From BOKV01 sp041739225 (GTDB lineage Bacteria; Pseudomonadota; Alphaproteobacteria; Rhizobiales; Rhizobiaceae): a stretch of 26,579 nucleotides of DNA. This document shows positions 1 through 6,896 of this stretch, in pieces; the stretch's first letter is position 1; every line of letters begins with the position of its first letter. The stretch lies in assembly GCA_041739225.1 (NCBI GenBank), contig JBGSOG010000030.1:1-26579 (forward strand). The letters are read 5' to 3'. A model generated the notes under the pieces. It searched no databases. It was not told the DNA's origin and saw only the letters and a list, made by a program, of their open reading frames with translations. A program made the position numbers and the translations under genes.

Positions 1-13
1 CTGCCAAAACACA

Positions 14-42
14 TTGCGGCAATCCCGTTCATCCGATATTAT
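14..42 (+). promoter_or_regulatory. Candidate sigma-70 promoter of the first mazEF pair
   Basis: TTGCGG at 14-19 and TATTAT at 37-42 are separated by 17 bases, a good match to a housekeeping promoter. The -10 box ends only six bases before the antitoxin ATG at 49, so transcription would begin at or within a base or two of the start codon. No Shine-Dalgarno sequence is visible upstream of that ATG, which fits a leaderless mRNA. This is inferred from sequence only, and the window begins at base 1, so a further upstream promoter cannot be excluded. Confidence 0.4.
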
Positions 43-48
43 TATGAT

Positions 49-312
49 ATGAAAAATTCTGCTTCCAAAACCGTCCAGCGTTCCCGCCTAGGCTCATGGG
101 GCGGCTCCATTGCCGTGCGGCTGCCACGGGCAGCAGCAGAAGCGCTGGCCATGCGCGAAGGGACAACGGTCGCCATTTCTGTTGAAGGAAATGCACTCGT
201 GATCCGTTCGGATCGACCTTCATTCACCCTTGCTGAAATGGTGGCAGCAGCCAGAGGACTCACACCGCCCGATTTGCCGGATGATGGACCTACCGGTTCA
301 GTGCAGATATGA
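49..312 (+). CDS. mazE: MazE-type antitoxin, AbrB/SpoVT DNA-binding fold
   Basis: An 87-residue protein whose first half (about residues 10-50) has the swapped-hairpin AbrB/MazE pattern: RLGSWGGSIAVRLP, then an alternating hydrophobic stretch ending in NALVIRSD. In the family this half binds the operator DNA and the acidic, disordered tail (here rich in PP, D and E after residue 65) wraps around and blocks the MazF toxin. The stop codon overlaps the toxin start by four bases (ATGA at 309-312), the usual arrangement for a co-translated antitoxin-toxin pair. The ATG at 49 is required to retain the AbrB domain; it has no visible ribosome binding site and may be leaderless. The family call is firm; the toxin it neutralises is inferred from the adjacent gene. 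Confidence 0.85.
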   Translation: MKNSASKTVQRSRLGSWGGSIAVRLPRAAAEALAMREGTTVAISVEGNALVIRSDRPSFTLAEMVAAARGLTPPDLPDDGPTGSVQI

Positions 313-644
313 CCAGTGCTTTCCGGCGCGGCGAGTTCATCTGGGTCGACTTCAATCCCCAGACAGGTCGTGAACAGGCTGGTGGCCGTCCCGCATTGGT
401 CATTTCACCTAAAAGTTACAATGAACTCTCAAACTGCGTCATGGTTTGCCCGGTCACCACAAATGTCGCTCCATGGCCATGGAAGGTGGAACTGCCCCGC
501 AATTGCGTGGTCCAGGGTGCCGTTCTTGTGGATCAGTTGAAATCGATTGATTCACGCGCACGACATGCTGAATCTGCCGGTTCTGTGCTGGATGATGATA
601 CTCTGGCAGAAGTGCTGGCCAAGTTGGCAACCCTGACCAGCTAG
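309..644 (+). CDS. mazF: MazF/PemK (ChpB-like) endoribonuclease toxin
   Basis: A 111-residue protein of the CcdB/PemK fold. It shows the N-terminal family signature FRRGEFIWVDFNPQTG, then GREQAGGRPALVIS, where the conserved arginine lies in the catalytic loop of MazF enzymes, followed by VCPVTTN and the later GAVLVDQLKSID strand. MazF toxins cleave single-stranded mRNA at short sequence motifs and stop translation under stress. Full length for the family, with no disruption visible, so the toxin is probably active. Start overlaps the antitoxin stop by four bases. The closest familiar relative by eye is E. coli ChpB rather than MazF itself (length and the NQ/DQ-rich strand). Cleavage specificity cannot be read from the sequence. 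Confidence 0.88.
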   Translation: MTSAFRRGEFIWVDFNPQTGREQAGGRPALVISPKSYNELSNCVMVCPVTTNVAPWPWKVELPRNCVVQGAVLVDQLKSIDSRARHAESAGSVLDDDTLAEVLAKLATLTS

Positions 645-713
645 ACAGCATTACCCCTTTCCCATTGTTGCCCCATGCGCTAATCCCGCGCCAACACAAA
701 TGCGGAGAATTCC

Positions 714-926
714 ATGGAAACGCGCGATTCAAACGGAACCTTGCTGGCCGAGGGCGACACGGTTTCGGTGATCAAGGATTTGAAGGTCAAGGGCTCGTCG
801 TCTGTGGTCAAGCGCGGCGCCACTTTCAAGGGCATCCATTTGACCGACGATCCGGAACTGATCGAAGTGCGCTCCAAGGAAATCAAGGGCCTCGTTTTGC
901 GCACCGAGTTCGTCAAGAAGGGCTGA
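714..926 (+). CDS. phnA: PhnA-domain protein (YjdM family), short form
   Basis: A 70-residue protein that aligns by eye with the C-terminal SH3-like domain of E. coli YjdM/PhnA: DSNGTLLAEGDTV, then the almost invariant KDLKVKGSSS block, and the ending EFVKKG. E. coli YjdM is about 111 residues and begins with a Cys4 zinc ribbon; that ribbon is absent here, and no cysteine is present at all. The ATG follows GGAGAATTCC, a good ribosome binding site, so the short form is the genuine product rather than a truncated call. The gene was named for its place near the C-P lyase genes in E. coli, but its biochemical role is not settled. It converges on the hexapeptide transferase at 930-1556 with only three bases between stop codons. 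Confidence 0.85.
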   Translation: METRDSNGTLLAEGDTVSVIKDLKVKGSSSVVKRGATFKGIHLTDDPELIEVRSKEIKGLVLRTEFVKKG

Positions 927-929
927 ATC

Positions 930-1556
930 TCAGCCTTCCCATTTGTCCAAAAATGCCTCGACGCCGAGTTTTTGCATGTCGGGAAGCGCCTCCACAATTC
1001 GCGCCTCGTCCCAGTCCCACCACTCAATTGCCAGCAAACGCTCGATGGTTTGCGCTGCAAATCGCAGGCGCAGCTTGCGCGCCGGGACACCGGCCACGAT
1101 GGTGTAAGGCGGCACATCGCGGCTGACCACGGCATTTGCCCCGACAACAGCGCCGGTACCGACACTGACACCGGGCAGCAGCACGGCGCCGTGGCCGATC
1201 CATACATCATGGCCGATGGTCACCCGCCTGGACGAGCGATAAGCCCGCCACTCCTGGTCGATCCCTTGGTAGCGAAAAAACTCGTTCGGGCGATACGTCA
1301 CCTTGTGGCTGGTCACCCGCTCGATCGGGTGTTCCAGCGCATTGATGCGGGTGTTTGCGGCAATCGAGCAGAACTTGCCGATATCGGCATAAATCGCTTC
1401 GGCCTGCCGCTCGAAATACGAAAAATCACCAAGCTTAACATCGCGCAGGATGGTCCGCTCGCCAACAACCGTATGGCGGCCGAGCTTGCAGCCCTTGGTT
1501 TGCGCAGTTGAGTGAATCTTCGGTGCCGGGTCGAAATAACGGTCGTCTTTTTCCAT
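930..1556 (-). CDS. Hexapeptide-repeat transferase, phosphonate-associated type
   Basis: A 208-residue left-handed beta-helix protein. Hexapeptide turns are visible near the N-terminus (STAQTKGCKLGRHTVVGERT, IGKFCSIAANTRIN) and in the C-terminal half (VTIGHDVWIGHGAVLLPGV, then GTGAVVGANAVV and the PYTIVAGVPAR signature of acyltransferases). Between them lies an insert with HKVTYRPNEFF, characteristic of the family often annotated as phosphonate metabolism transferase (TIGR03308-like). These enzymes are presumed acetyltransferases; the substrate is unproven. The C-terminal WWDWDEARI segment is the usual tail of xenobiotic/Cat-type acetyltransferases. It starts three bases after the stop of the upstream methyltransferase gene and is probably co-transcribed with it. 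The neighbouring phnA strengthens the phosphonate link, but no C-P lyase genes are in the window. Confidence 0.8.
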   Translation of the reverse strand: MEKDDRYFDPAPKIHSTAQTKGCKLGRHTVVGERTILRDVKLGDFSYFERQAEAIYADIGKFCSIAANTRINALEHPIERVTSHKVTYRPNEFFRYQGIDQEWRAYRSSRRVTIGHDVWIGHGAVLLPGVSVGTGAVVGANAVVSRDVPPYTIVAGVPARKLRLRFAAQTIERLLAIEWWDWDEARIVEALPDMQKLGVEAFLDKWEG

Positions 1557-1559
1557 GGC

Positions 1560-2144
1560 TCAGACGGCGTACCGGGAAATGTCCCACGCAAGTCCGGCAT
1601 GGTCGTCACGAAGGCTTTGCGTCTCGATCCGCCGCCAGCCGGTGCCGCGCAATTCCGTCCACAAGCGCTGCGAGGCAGCGGTCCAGTTCGGCTTGTCATT
1701 GCGCCCGGCGACGCATGAAACGATCACCTCGACTGTCCTTGGCGAGCGCACGGCAAGTTTGCGCAAATGCATCACGCCCTGCGGATCATAATACAGCACT
1801 TCTGAGGCAACCAGGATGCGTGGAGCCACCGGGTCCGGTCGTCCGTCCCAGGCAGCAAGGCTGGATCGCACCCGGGCCACCGGAACCTTGCCGTCACGAA
1901 TTGCCTTCAGCGCCACGCCGGAAAGATCAAGTGCCACATAGCATTTCACGGTTTGCGGCGACAGCCATGGCAAAAGCAGGCCTTCGCCGCTGCCGATATC
2001 AGCCACTTCCACCGCGCCATGTATCCGCGCCGAACGCTCGATCATCGCCCCGATCTGGGGAAACCGCTTGAGTTCGGCCGGGCGGTGCAAAAAAGCGAGC
2101 TTTCCCGCCTTGAAATCAGCATCCCAAAGAGCTGCGCTTTTCAT
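1560..2144 (-). CDS. Class I SAM-dependent methyltransferase
   Basis: A 194-residue protein with the Rossmann-fold motif I VADIGSGEGLLLPWL at about residues 46-60, the acidic loop ALDLSG that normally holds the ribose hydroxyls of S-adenosylmethionine, and the post-motif strand RILVASEVLYY. It resembles small NodS-like methyltransferases in layout, but I cannot name the substrate. The frame stays open far upstream to 2561; the ATG at 2144 is chosen because GGAG lies eight bases before it and because the upstream extension has no family-like sequence and would overlap the divergent hydrolase gene. The stop is three bases before the start of the hexapeptide transferase, indicating a two-gene operon. 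An N-terminal helix rich in basic residues (FKAGKLAFLHRPAELKRF) precedes the fold. Confidence 0.75.
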   Translation of the reverse strand: MKSAALWDADFKAGKLAFLHRPAELKRFPQIGAMIERSARIHGAVEVADIGSGEGLLLPWLSPQTVKCYVALDLSGVALKAIRDGKVPVARVRSSLAAWDGRPDPVAPRILVASEVLYYDPQGVMHLRKLAVRSPRTVEVIVSCVAGRNDKPNWTAASQRLWTELRGTGWRRIETQSLRDDHAGLAWDISRYAV

Positions 2145-2340
2145 GGCCCGACTCCAGAATTTTGGGGGGTCACCGCAATTGCGCGGCGCGCGATGTTTGT
2201 CGTTAAAAACACCGGTTTGCAAGCGTCTTTTTTCGCAACACATACAGCCGCACTTGCGCTGGCGTACACCGCAGCCCGGGTCTGTGCTGCTTGCGCACAG
2301 CGTGCTATCAACACAATCCTGTCTGTGGGGGAACCAAAAC

Positions 2341-3570
2341 ATGCGCCGCATTTTGAAGTTCTTGCTTTGGCTGGCTTCAGCCGCGATCATCATCGGTGGC
2401 ATTGCCGCAGCATTCAATTGGGAGCGGTTGGTTCGCTTGTACAATGTCAACACATTGTTTGACGAGGGGCGGATCGTTTCCAACTTCTCCGGCATGAAGG
2501 ATCTGTTTTTCTGGACGGAGGTAAAGCGCTCGGGCGAACCCGTTGCACTGGTCGAGGACAAGGCAGACCTGCCCGCAAGCTATTTGTTTGAGAACCAGCC
2601 AAGGCAAATCAGCGCTTTCCTTGACAAAACCGCAACCACCTCGCTGGTGGTTCTGCGTGACGGAAAACTGGTGCACGAGGAATACCGTCTGGGCACCAAG
2701 CCTGAAGACAAGCGCATTTCATGGTCGATGGCCAAGTCATTCCTGTCCGCCATGTTTGGCGAGGAAGTGATCGCAGGACGCATCAAGCTGTCCGACCCGG
2801 TAGATGCATATGTATCGTCCCTGAAAGGCACGGTTTACGAGGGCGTGAGCGTTCGCAACGTCCTCAACATGGCTTCGGGCGTCCGCTTCAACGAAGACTA
2901 TCTCGACTTCAATTCCGACATCAACAAAATGGGCCGCGTGCTGGCACTCGGTGGCTCAATGGACGAGTTCGCCGCCGGACTTGCGGCCCGCGAACGGGAG
3001 CAAGGCCAGCTGCGCCAGTACACATCCATCGACACCCACATTCTCGGCATGGTGCTGCGGGCAGTAACCGGCAAGGATCTGCCCGTGCTGATGGAAGAAA
3101 GGCTTTGGTCCAAACTCGGCGTTGAATCGGATGCGGTCTATTTGACCGACGGCTTCGGCGTCGCCTTCGCACTGGGCGGCATCAACGCCACCAGCCGTGA
3201 CTATGCCCGCTTCGGCCAGATGATGCTCGACCTGGGCCAGGCCAATGGCCAACAAGTCATTCCGCTTGCCTGGTCAATCGATTCAGTCAAGGCCAGTGCC
3301 CCCAAGGCCTCCGATCCGCTGGATCCTTTCGGCTATGGCTACCAATGGTGGGTGCCACTCAATGCCGACGACGAGTTCTATGCCATCGGCATTTATGGCC
3401 AATTCATCTATGTGAACCGACCCGCCCGCATTGTCGTGGTCAAGACTTCCGCGGACCGCAATTTCCGCGCCGACAATGCCAACGGCTCGAAAATCGAAGC
3501 CGAAACCATTGATCTGTTTCGCGGCATTGCGACGGGGTTGAGCGATTGGAAGCCGAAAAGCACGAAATGA
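2341..3570 (+). CDS. Serine hydrolase of the beta-lactamase / NylB-like fold
   Basis: A 409-residue protein with an N-terminal hydrophobic helix (residues about 4-24, LKFLLWLASAAIIIGGIAA) that serves as signal anchor or uncleaved signal peptide, so the enzyme should face the periplasm. The catalytic SxxK motif is SMAK, with Ser129 and Lys132; the second motif is Y227-T-S229. The C-terminal block GYGYQWWVP followed by IYGQFIYVNR is typical of class C beta-lactamase-related esterases and 6-aminohexanoate-oligomer hydrolases. Known relatives are esterases, peptidases or amidases; nothing points to antibiotic resistance. The frame is open from 2068, but the ATG at 2341 is preferred since it follows GGGGGAACC and begins directly with the hydrophobic segment. 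It is divergent from the methyltransferase; the 196-base gap holds only a weak CTGTGC/GCACAG stem-loop (2282-2300). Confidence 0.85.
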   Translation: MRRILKFLLWLASAAIIIGGIAAAFNWERLVRLYNVNTLFDEGRIVSNFSGMKDLFFWTEVKRSGEPVALVEDKADLPASYLFENQPRQISAFLDKTATTSLVVLRDGKLVHEEYRLGTKPEDKRISWSMAKSFLSAMFGEEVIAGRIKLSDPVDAYVSSLKGTVYEGVSVRNVLNMASGVRFNEDYLDFNSDINKMGRVLALGGSMDEFAAGLAAREREQGQLRQYTSIDTHILGMVLRAVTGKDLPVLMEERLWSKLGVESDAVYLTDGFGVAFALGGINATSRDYARFGQMMLDLGQANGQQVIPLAWSIDSVKASAPKASDPLDPFGYGYQWWVPLNADDEFYAIGIYGQFIYVNRPARIVVVKTSADRNFRADNANGSKIEAETIDLFRGIATGLSDWKPKSTK

Positions 3571-3634
3571 GAACGTGAATCTGCGCCAATTGTGCAACAC
3601 TTTTCGAATCTGCACACCGTCAGGATAACTTCCA

Positions 3635-3663
3635 TTGGCGAAAGTGTGGCAAGACTGCCTAAT
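3635..3663 (+). promoter_or_regulatory. Possible promoter of the autotransporter gene
   Basis: TTGGCG at 3635-3640 and CCTAAT at 3658-3663 are spaced by 17 bases. The -35 box is good and the -10 box is moderate. Transcription would begin near 3670, upstream of both candidate start codons (3685 and 3730). Sequence inference only. Confidence 0.25.
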
Positions 3664-3729
3664 TTATGAACAAACTGTTAAAAAATGGACGCAACGCAAG
3701 CAAGCGTAGCTCCTGCTCGGGATTTTGTA

Positions 3730-5958
3730 ATGATTAACCGTTCGACTGCGCACCTGCTGCTGGGTGCGGCAATGACAATGACTACCGGCTTGGCAGCGCC
3801 AGCCTTGGCAGACGATTTTGTTGTCAACACCCCCGTCGCAACCACCAATGGCGGCAACAACGTCAACGGCAATGATTCATTGACGATCACTTCCACCGGG
3901 TCGATCATCGCGGGTGCCGATGCCGTGAATGCTGGTGGAGCCGCAAACACCATCCTCAACAACGGCCAGCTTCAGACAACGGGTGCCAACAATGAAGGCA
4001 TTTTCGCTGGTGATGACAACACAATCACCAACAATGGCGGAATCTCTACCGTTGGAAGTTTTGCTGAGGGCGTGGACGCCGACGACGACAATACAATTGC
4101 CAACAACGGAACAATCGCCACCCAGGGGTTGGATTCCGAAGGCATCACAGTGGACGACCGCAACACCATCAGCAATGCCGGCAGCATTGTCACGCGAGGT
4201 TCGTTGGCAGAAGGCATCATAGGCGATGACGACAACACCATCGTCAACAGCGGCAGCTTGTCGACACAAAGCTTTGATTCCGAGGGCATTCAGGTCGACG
4301 ACCGGAACACTGTCACCAACAACGGATCTGTGAGCACAACAGGAACCGGAAGCGATGGCGTGGCTGCCAGCGGAAACAATGTCATCACCAACAGCGGCAC
4401 AATTTCCACCCAAGGCACCCTCGCCGAAGGTATCATCGTGGACAGCGACAACACTGTCACCAACAATGGCACCGTCACGACCCAGGGTCTCAATTCGGAG
4501 GCTATCCAGATTTCCGATGACAACATCCTCGTCAACAACGGCACAATCACAACGCAGGGCATAGGCGGCGAAGGCATCAACGCCGACGACGACAACACCA
4601 TCACCAACAATGGCACCATCACGACGCAGGGAACGTCTGCGGAAGCCATCATCGTCGATGATCGCAATACCGTCACCAATTCGGGTCAGGTTGTCAGTGC
4701 GCAAAGCGATGCCTTTGATTTCAGCAGCAACAACACGCTGAACCTGCTGGCGCCCGCCTTCATTGGCGGCGTGATTGATCTGGGATCGAACACCACGGTC
4801 AACATCACCACCGGTGCTTCGCATTCCATCCTGTGGGATTTTTCGACCGGCTCGATGGTCAGCGGCGCGCCAAACATCAGCGGCACCGTGCCATGGTTTT
4901 ACAATCCAGGCACACGGCAAGTGGCAACTTTTGATCCCACGGCATTGGCCGCCCAATCGGACGCCCTGGCAAGTCTGGGCGGCGACATTTCAGGCCTGAT
5001 CGCCAATCGCGGCGCAGGCGGCTCGTCCGGTTCTTCGAGCCATCTTCCGGGTTTTGGCGGCGAAGGCCAGGCTTCGGCGGCGCAGGCCCGTCTCGACCAG
5101 GCTTTCCAGGAGGGCACCAGCACCAATGGCAATTCGTCAAACTGGTGGATTTCCGGCTTTGCCAGCCGCGCATCGCATGACGGCAATTCCGCCACGCTTG
5201 ACCGCGATGTAAACAACCAGGGTATTGTGTTTGGCTACGATGCACAGGTCGCTCCCGACTTCACGCTCGGTGTGCTTGGCGGCTGGAACACCACCCAGAT
5301 CGACGCGGGAAGCCGCTTTTCTCCGTCACAGGACATCGACAGCGAAGGCTATTTCGCCGCGCTTTATGGCCGGGCCAATGCGGGCAGCGGTTTTGTCGAT
5401 TTTGCCTTGATGGGCGGCGGTCTTGGCCACGAAAGCAACCGCTTCGTCAACAACAACCTCGCGCCGCTCGGCCAGCAATGGGCCAGCGCATCCTATGACA
5501 GCTGGTGGTTCGCACCGCAGGCTGGTGTCGGCTATTCAATAGCCGGACCAGATGGATGGACGCTGACGCCTTATGCCTCGCTGCGCTGGGCCTTCCAATC
5601 GGTTGACGGCTACTCCGAAACCGAATCAGCAGCCAATGCCATTGTCCAGGCCCGCGACCACGCTGTGCTGGAAGCACGCGCCCAGATCTCGGGCGACAGG
5701 CAGACAGGTTTTGGTTCCGTCGGATGGCGGGCTGGCTGGCAGTGGCGTTCAGCCAGTGGCGACGATGCAACCGTTGCCATGATTGGCCAAACCGTTGCCG
5801 TGTCTGACTTTGCCCAGGATCAGGGAGCAGCTTTCCTGGGCGCATCCATTAAATTGGCGATATCAAACGCTTCCAGAATTGAGGCCGATGTCGAAGGCAC
5901 GTTTGGCGAAGACATGCTCGGCGCCCGGGGCGGCATCAAGTTCGTCGCCAGTTTCTGA
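3730..5958 (+). CDS. Classical (type Va) autotransporter with 24-residue passenger repeats
   Basis: A 742-residue outer-membrane autotransporter. With the ATG at 3730 the N-terminus is a textbook signal peptide (AHLLLGAAMTMTTG, cleavage expected after APALA, residue 27). An upstream in-frame ATG at 3685 would add 15 polar residues in front of it and is less likely. The passenger contains ten exact-length 24-residue repeats (nucleotides 3946-4665) built on NTITNNGTITTQG and EGI-VDD, predicted to form a beta-solenoid. A non-repeat cap (FIGGVIDLGSN, then SHSILWDFSTGSM) and a Gly/Ser linker follow. The last 273 or so residues, from SNWWISGFASRA to the terminal VASF, form the 12-stranded beta-barrel, ending in phenylalanine as BamA substrates do. 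No protease triad is obvious in the passenger, so adhesion or surface coating is more likely than enzymatic activity. bamD, needed for barrel insertion, is also in this window. Confidence 0.88.
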   Translation: MINRSTAHLLLGAAMTMTTGLAAPALADDFVVNTPVATTNGGNNVNGNDSLTITSTGSIIAGADAVNAGGAANTILNNGQLQTTGANNEGIFAGDDNTITNNGGISTVGSFAEGVDADDDNTIANNGTIATQGLDSEGITVDDRNTISNAGSIVTRGSLAEGIIGDDDNTIVNSGSLSTQSFDSEGIQVDDRNTVTNNGSVSTTGTGSDGVAASGNNVITNSGTISTQGTLAEGIIVDSDNTVTNNGTVTTQGLNSEAIQISDDNILVNNGTITTQGIGGEGINADDDNTITNNGTITTQGTSAEAIIVDDRNTVTNSGQVVSAQSDAFDFSSNNTLNLLAPAFIGGVIDLGSNTTVNITTGASHSILWDFSTGSMVSGAPNISGTVPWFYNPGTRQVATFDPTALAAQSDALASLGGDISGLIANRGAGGSSGSSSHLPGFGGEGQASAAQARLDQAFQEGTSTNGNSSNWWISGFASRASHDGNSATLDRDVNNQGIVFGYDAQVAPDFTLGVLGGWNTTQIDAGSRFSPSQDIDSEGYFAALYGRANAGSGFVDFALMGGGLGHESNRFVNNNLAPLGQQWASASYDSWWFAPQAGVGYSIAGPDGWTLTPYASLRWAFQSVDGYSETESAANAIVQARDHAVLEARAQISGDRQTGFGSVGWRAGWQWRSASGDDATVAMIGQTVAVSDFAQDQGAAFLGASIKLAISNASRIEADVEGTFGEDMLGARGGIKFVASF
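3946..4665 (+). repeat. Ten tandem 72-bp (24-residue) coding repeats
   Basis: The reading frame splits into ten consecutive units of exactly 24 codons, each starting at an Asn-Thr or similar pair (NTILNNG, NTITNNG, NTIANNG, NTISNAG, NTIVNSG, NTVTNNG, NVITNSG, NTVTNNG, NILVNNG, NTITNNG), with no insertion or deletion. An eleventh, degenerate unit begins at 4666 (NTVTNSGQ). Units 2 and 4 share an AEG-DDD ending, while 3 and 5 share DSEGI-VDDR, suggesting a former 48-residue duplication. The DNA has diverged at third positions, so the array is old and under protein-level selection. Confidence 0.9.
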
Positions 5959-5996
5959 GGCTTGCACCTGCAACGCCCAGTCGGTAATGCACAGGC

Positions 5997-6872
5997 ATGA
6001 CCCAGACCAGGCTTTACCTCACCACCACAGAAGCGAAATCACGTGCAATGGCTCGCACGCTGGAAGCTGAATTCGAGGATGAGGCATTTCCGGTTGCCGC
6101 CTTCGAAGTCGATGAAGCGGCCGGTATCTGGAGCGTGTCGGTTTACGCACTCAATGAAGCGGTCGCATCGACGGAAAACCGGATGGCGGCTGCGCTCAAA
6201 GCCGCCGGATTGCCGCACGCCATCAGCCATGAATCTTTGGGCGAAGTTGACTGGGTTGCCGCTACACTTGCCGAACTTTCACCTGTGCGCGCCGGCCGTT
6301 TCATTGTGCATGGCAGCCACGACAATCACGTACCCAAGCCGCACGAACATGCCATTTTGATCGATGCCGGACTTGCTTTTGGCACCGGCCACCACGGAAC
6401 CACGGCGGGCTGCCTTTCGATGCTGGCGCAGGCCATGAAACGCAGGCGCTATTTCAACGCCCTCGATCTGGGAACCGGCAGCGGCGTACTGGCGATTGCC
6501 GCTGCAAAGGCCCAGCCACTGCATGTGCTGGCCAGCGACATCGACCCGGTTGCGACCAAGGTCGCCCGTGAAAACGTCCGCCTGAACGAAGCAATGCCAC
6601 GTATAAACTGTGTGACGGCGACCGGCTTCAATCACCGGGCTTTTGTTGAACACGGCCCGTTTGATCTGGTTCTGGCCAACATTCTGGCCCGCCCGCTCGA
6701 ACTGTTGGCGCGCGATCTTGCGGCGCATCTTGCCCGCCCGGCAACCGTGATCCTCTCGGGCCTGCTGCCGCACCAGAAAGCCCGCATTGTTGCTGCCTAC
6801 CGGGCGCAAGGGCTTCGGTTTGCCAAGGCCCACATTCTCAATGGCTGGCTGACGCTGGTGCTGGAGTTTTAG
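5997..6872 (+). CDS. prmA: Ribosomal protein L11 methyltransferase
   Basis: A 291-residue protein matching PrmA in length and in both domains. The N-terminal substrate-recognition domain (about residues 1-85) contains FPVAAFEVDE. The linker DAGLAFGTGHHGTT is a PrmA hallmark. The SAM-binding fold follows with D157-L-G-T-G-S-G163, the acidic ASDIDPVAT and the catalytic-region VLANILARPL. The enzyme trimethylates several amino groups of L11 in the cytoplasm; it is dispensable in E. coli. It lies 38 bases after the autotransporter stop with only a weak ribosome binding site (CAGG close to the ATG), so it may be read through from that gene or have its own promoter. It converges on the HAD gene at 6897, separated by a perfect stem-loop. 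Confidence 0.92.
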   Translation: MTQTRLYLTTTEAKSRAMARTLEAEFEDEAFPVAAFEVDEAAGIWSVSVYALNEAVASTENRMAAALKAAGLPHAISHESLGEVDWVAATLAELSPVRAGRFIVHGSHDNHVPKPHEHAILIDAGLAFGTGHHGTTAGCLSMLAQAMKRRRYFNALDLGTGSGVLAIAAAKAQPLHVLASDIDPVATKVARENVRLNEAMPRINCVTATGFNHRAFVEHGPFDLVLANILARPLELLARDLAAHLARPATVILSGLLPHQKARIVAAYRAQGLRFAKAHILNGWLTLVLEF

Positions 6873-6891
6873 GGTCAATACGCATTGACCC
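6872..6891. terminator. Perfect 8-bp stem-loop between convergent genes
   Basis: GGGTCAAT at 6872-6879 pairs perfectly with ATTGACCC at 6884-6891 around an ACGC tetraloop. The left arm includes the last base of the prmA stop codon and the right arm ends five bases before the HAD gene stop. Neither strand has a U-tract after the stem, so this is at best a Rho-aided or processing hairpin. It could serve both convergent genes. Confidence 0.4.
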
Positions 6892-6896
6892 CGGGA

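Noticed and set aside
2341..3570. Beta-lactamase conferring antibiotic resistance
   Set aside because: The SxxK and YxS motifs define the broad serine-hydrolase superfamily. The C-terminal GYGYQWWVP block fits esterase/NylB-like members better than true class C beta-lactamases.
3946..4665. CRISPR-like or satellite array
   Set aside because: The 72-bp period is in frame with an autotransporter, units are diverged at third positions, and there are no constant repeats with unique spacers.
3877..4956. A 359-codon open frame on the minus strand opposite the autotransporter repeats
   Set aside because: It mirrors the repeat array and keeps open only because the repeat codons lack stops on the other strand. 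The product is low-complexity, has no recognisable domain, and has no ribosome binding site.
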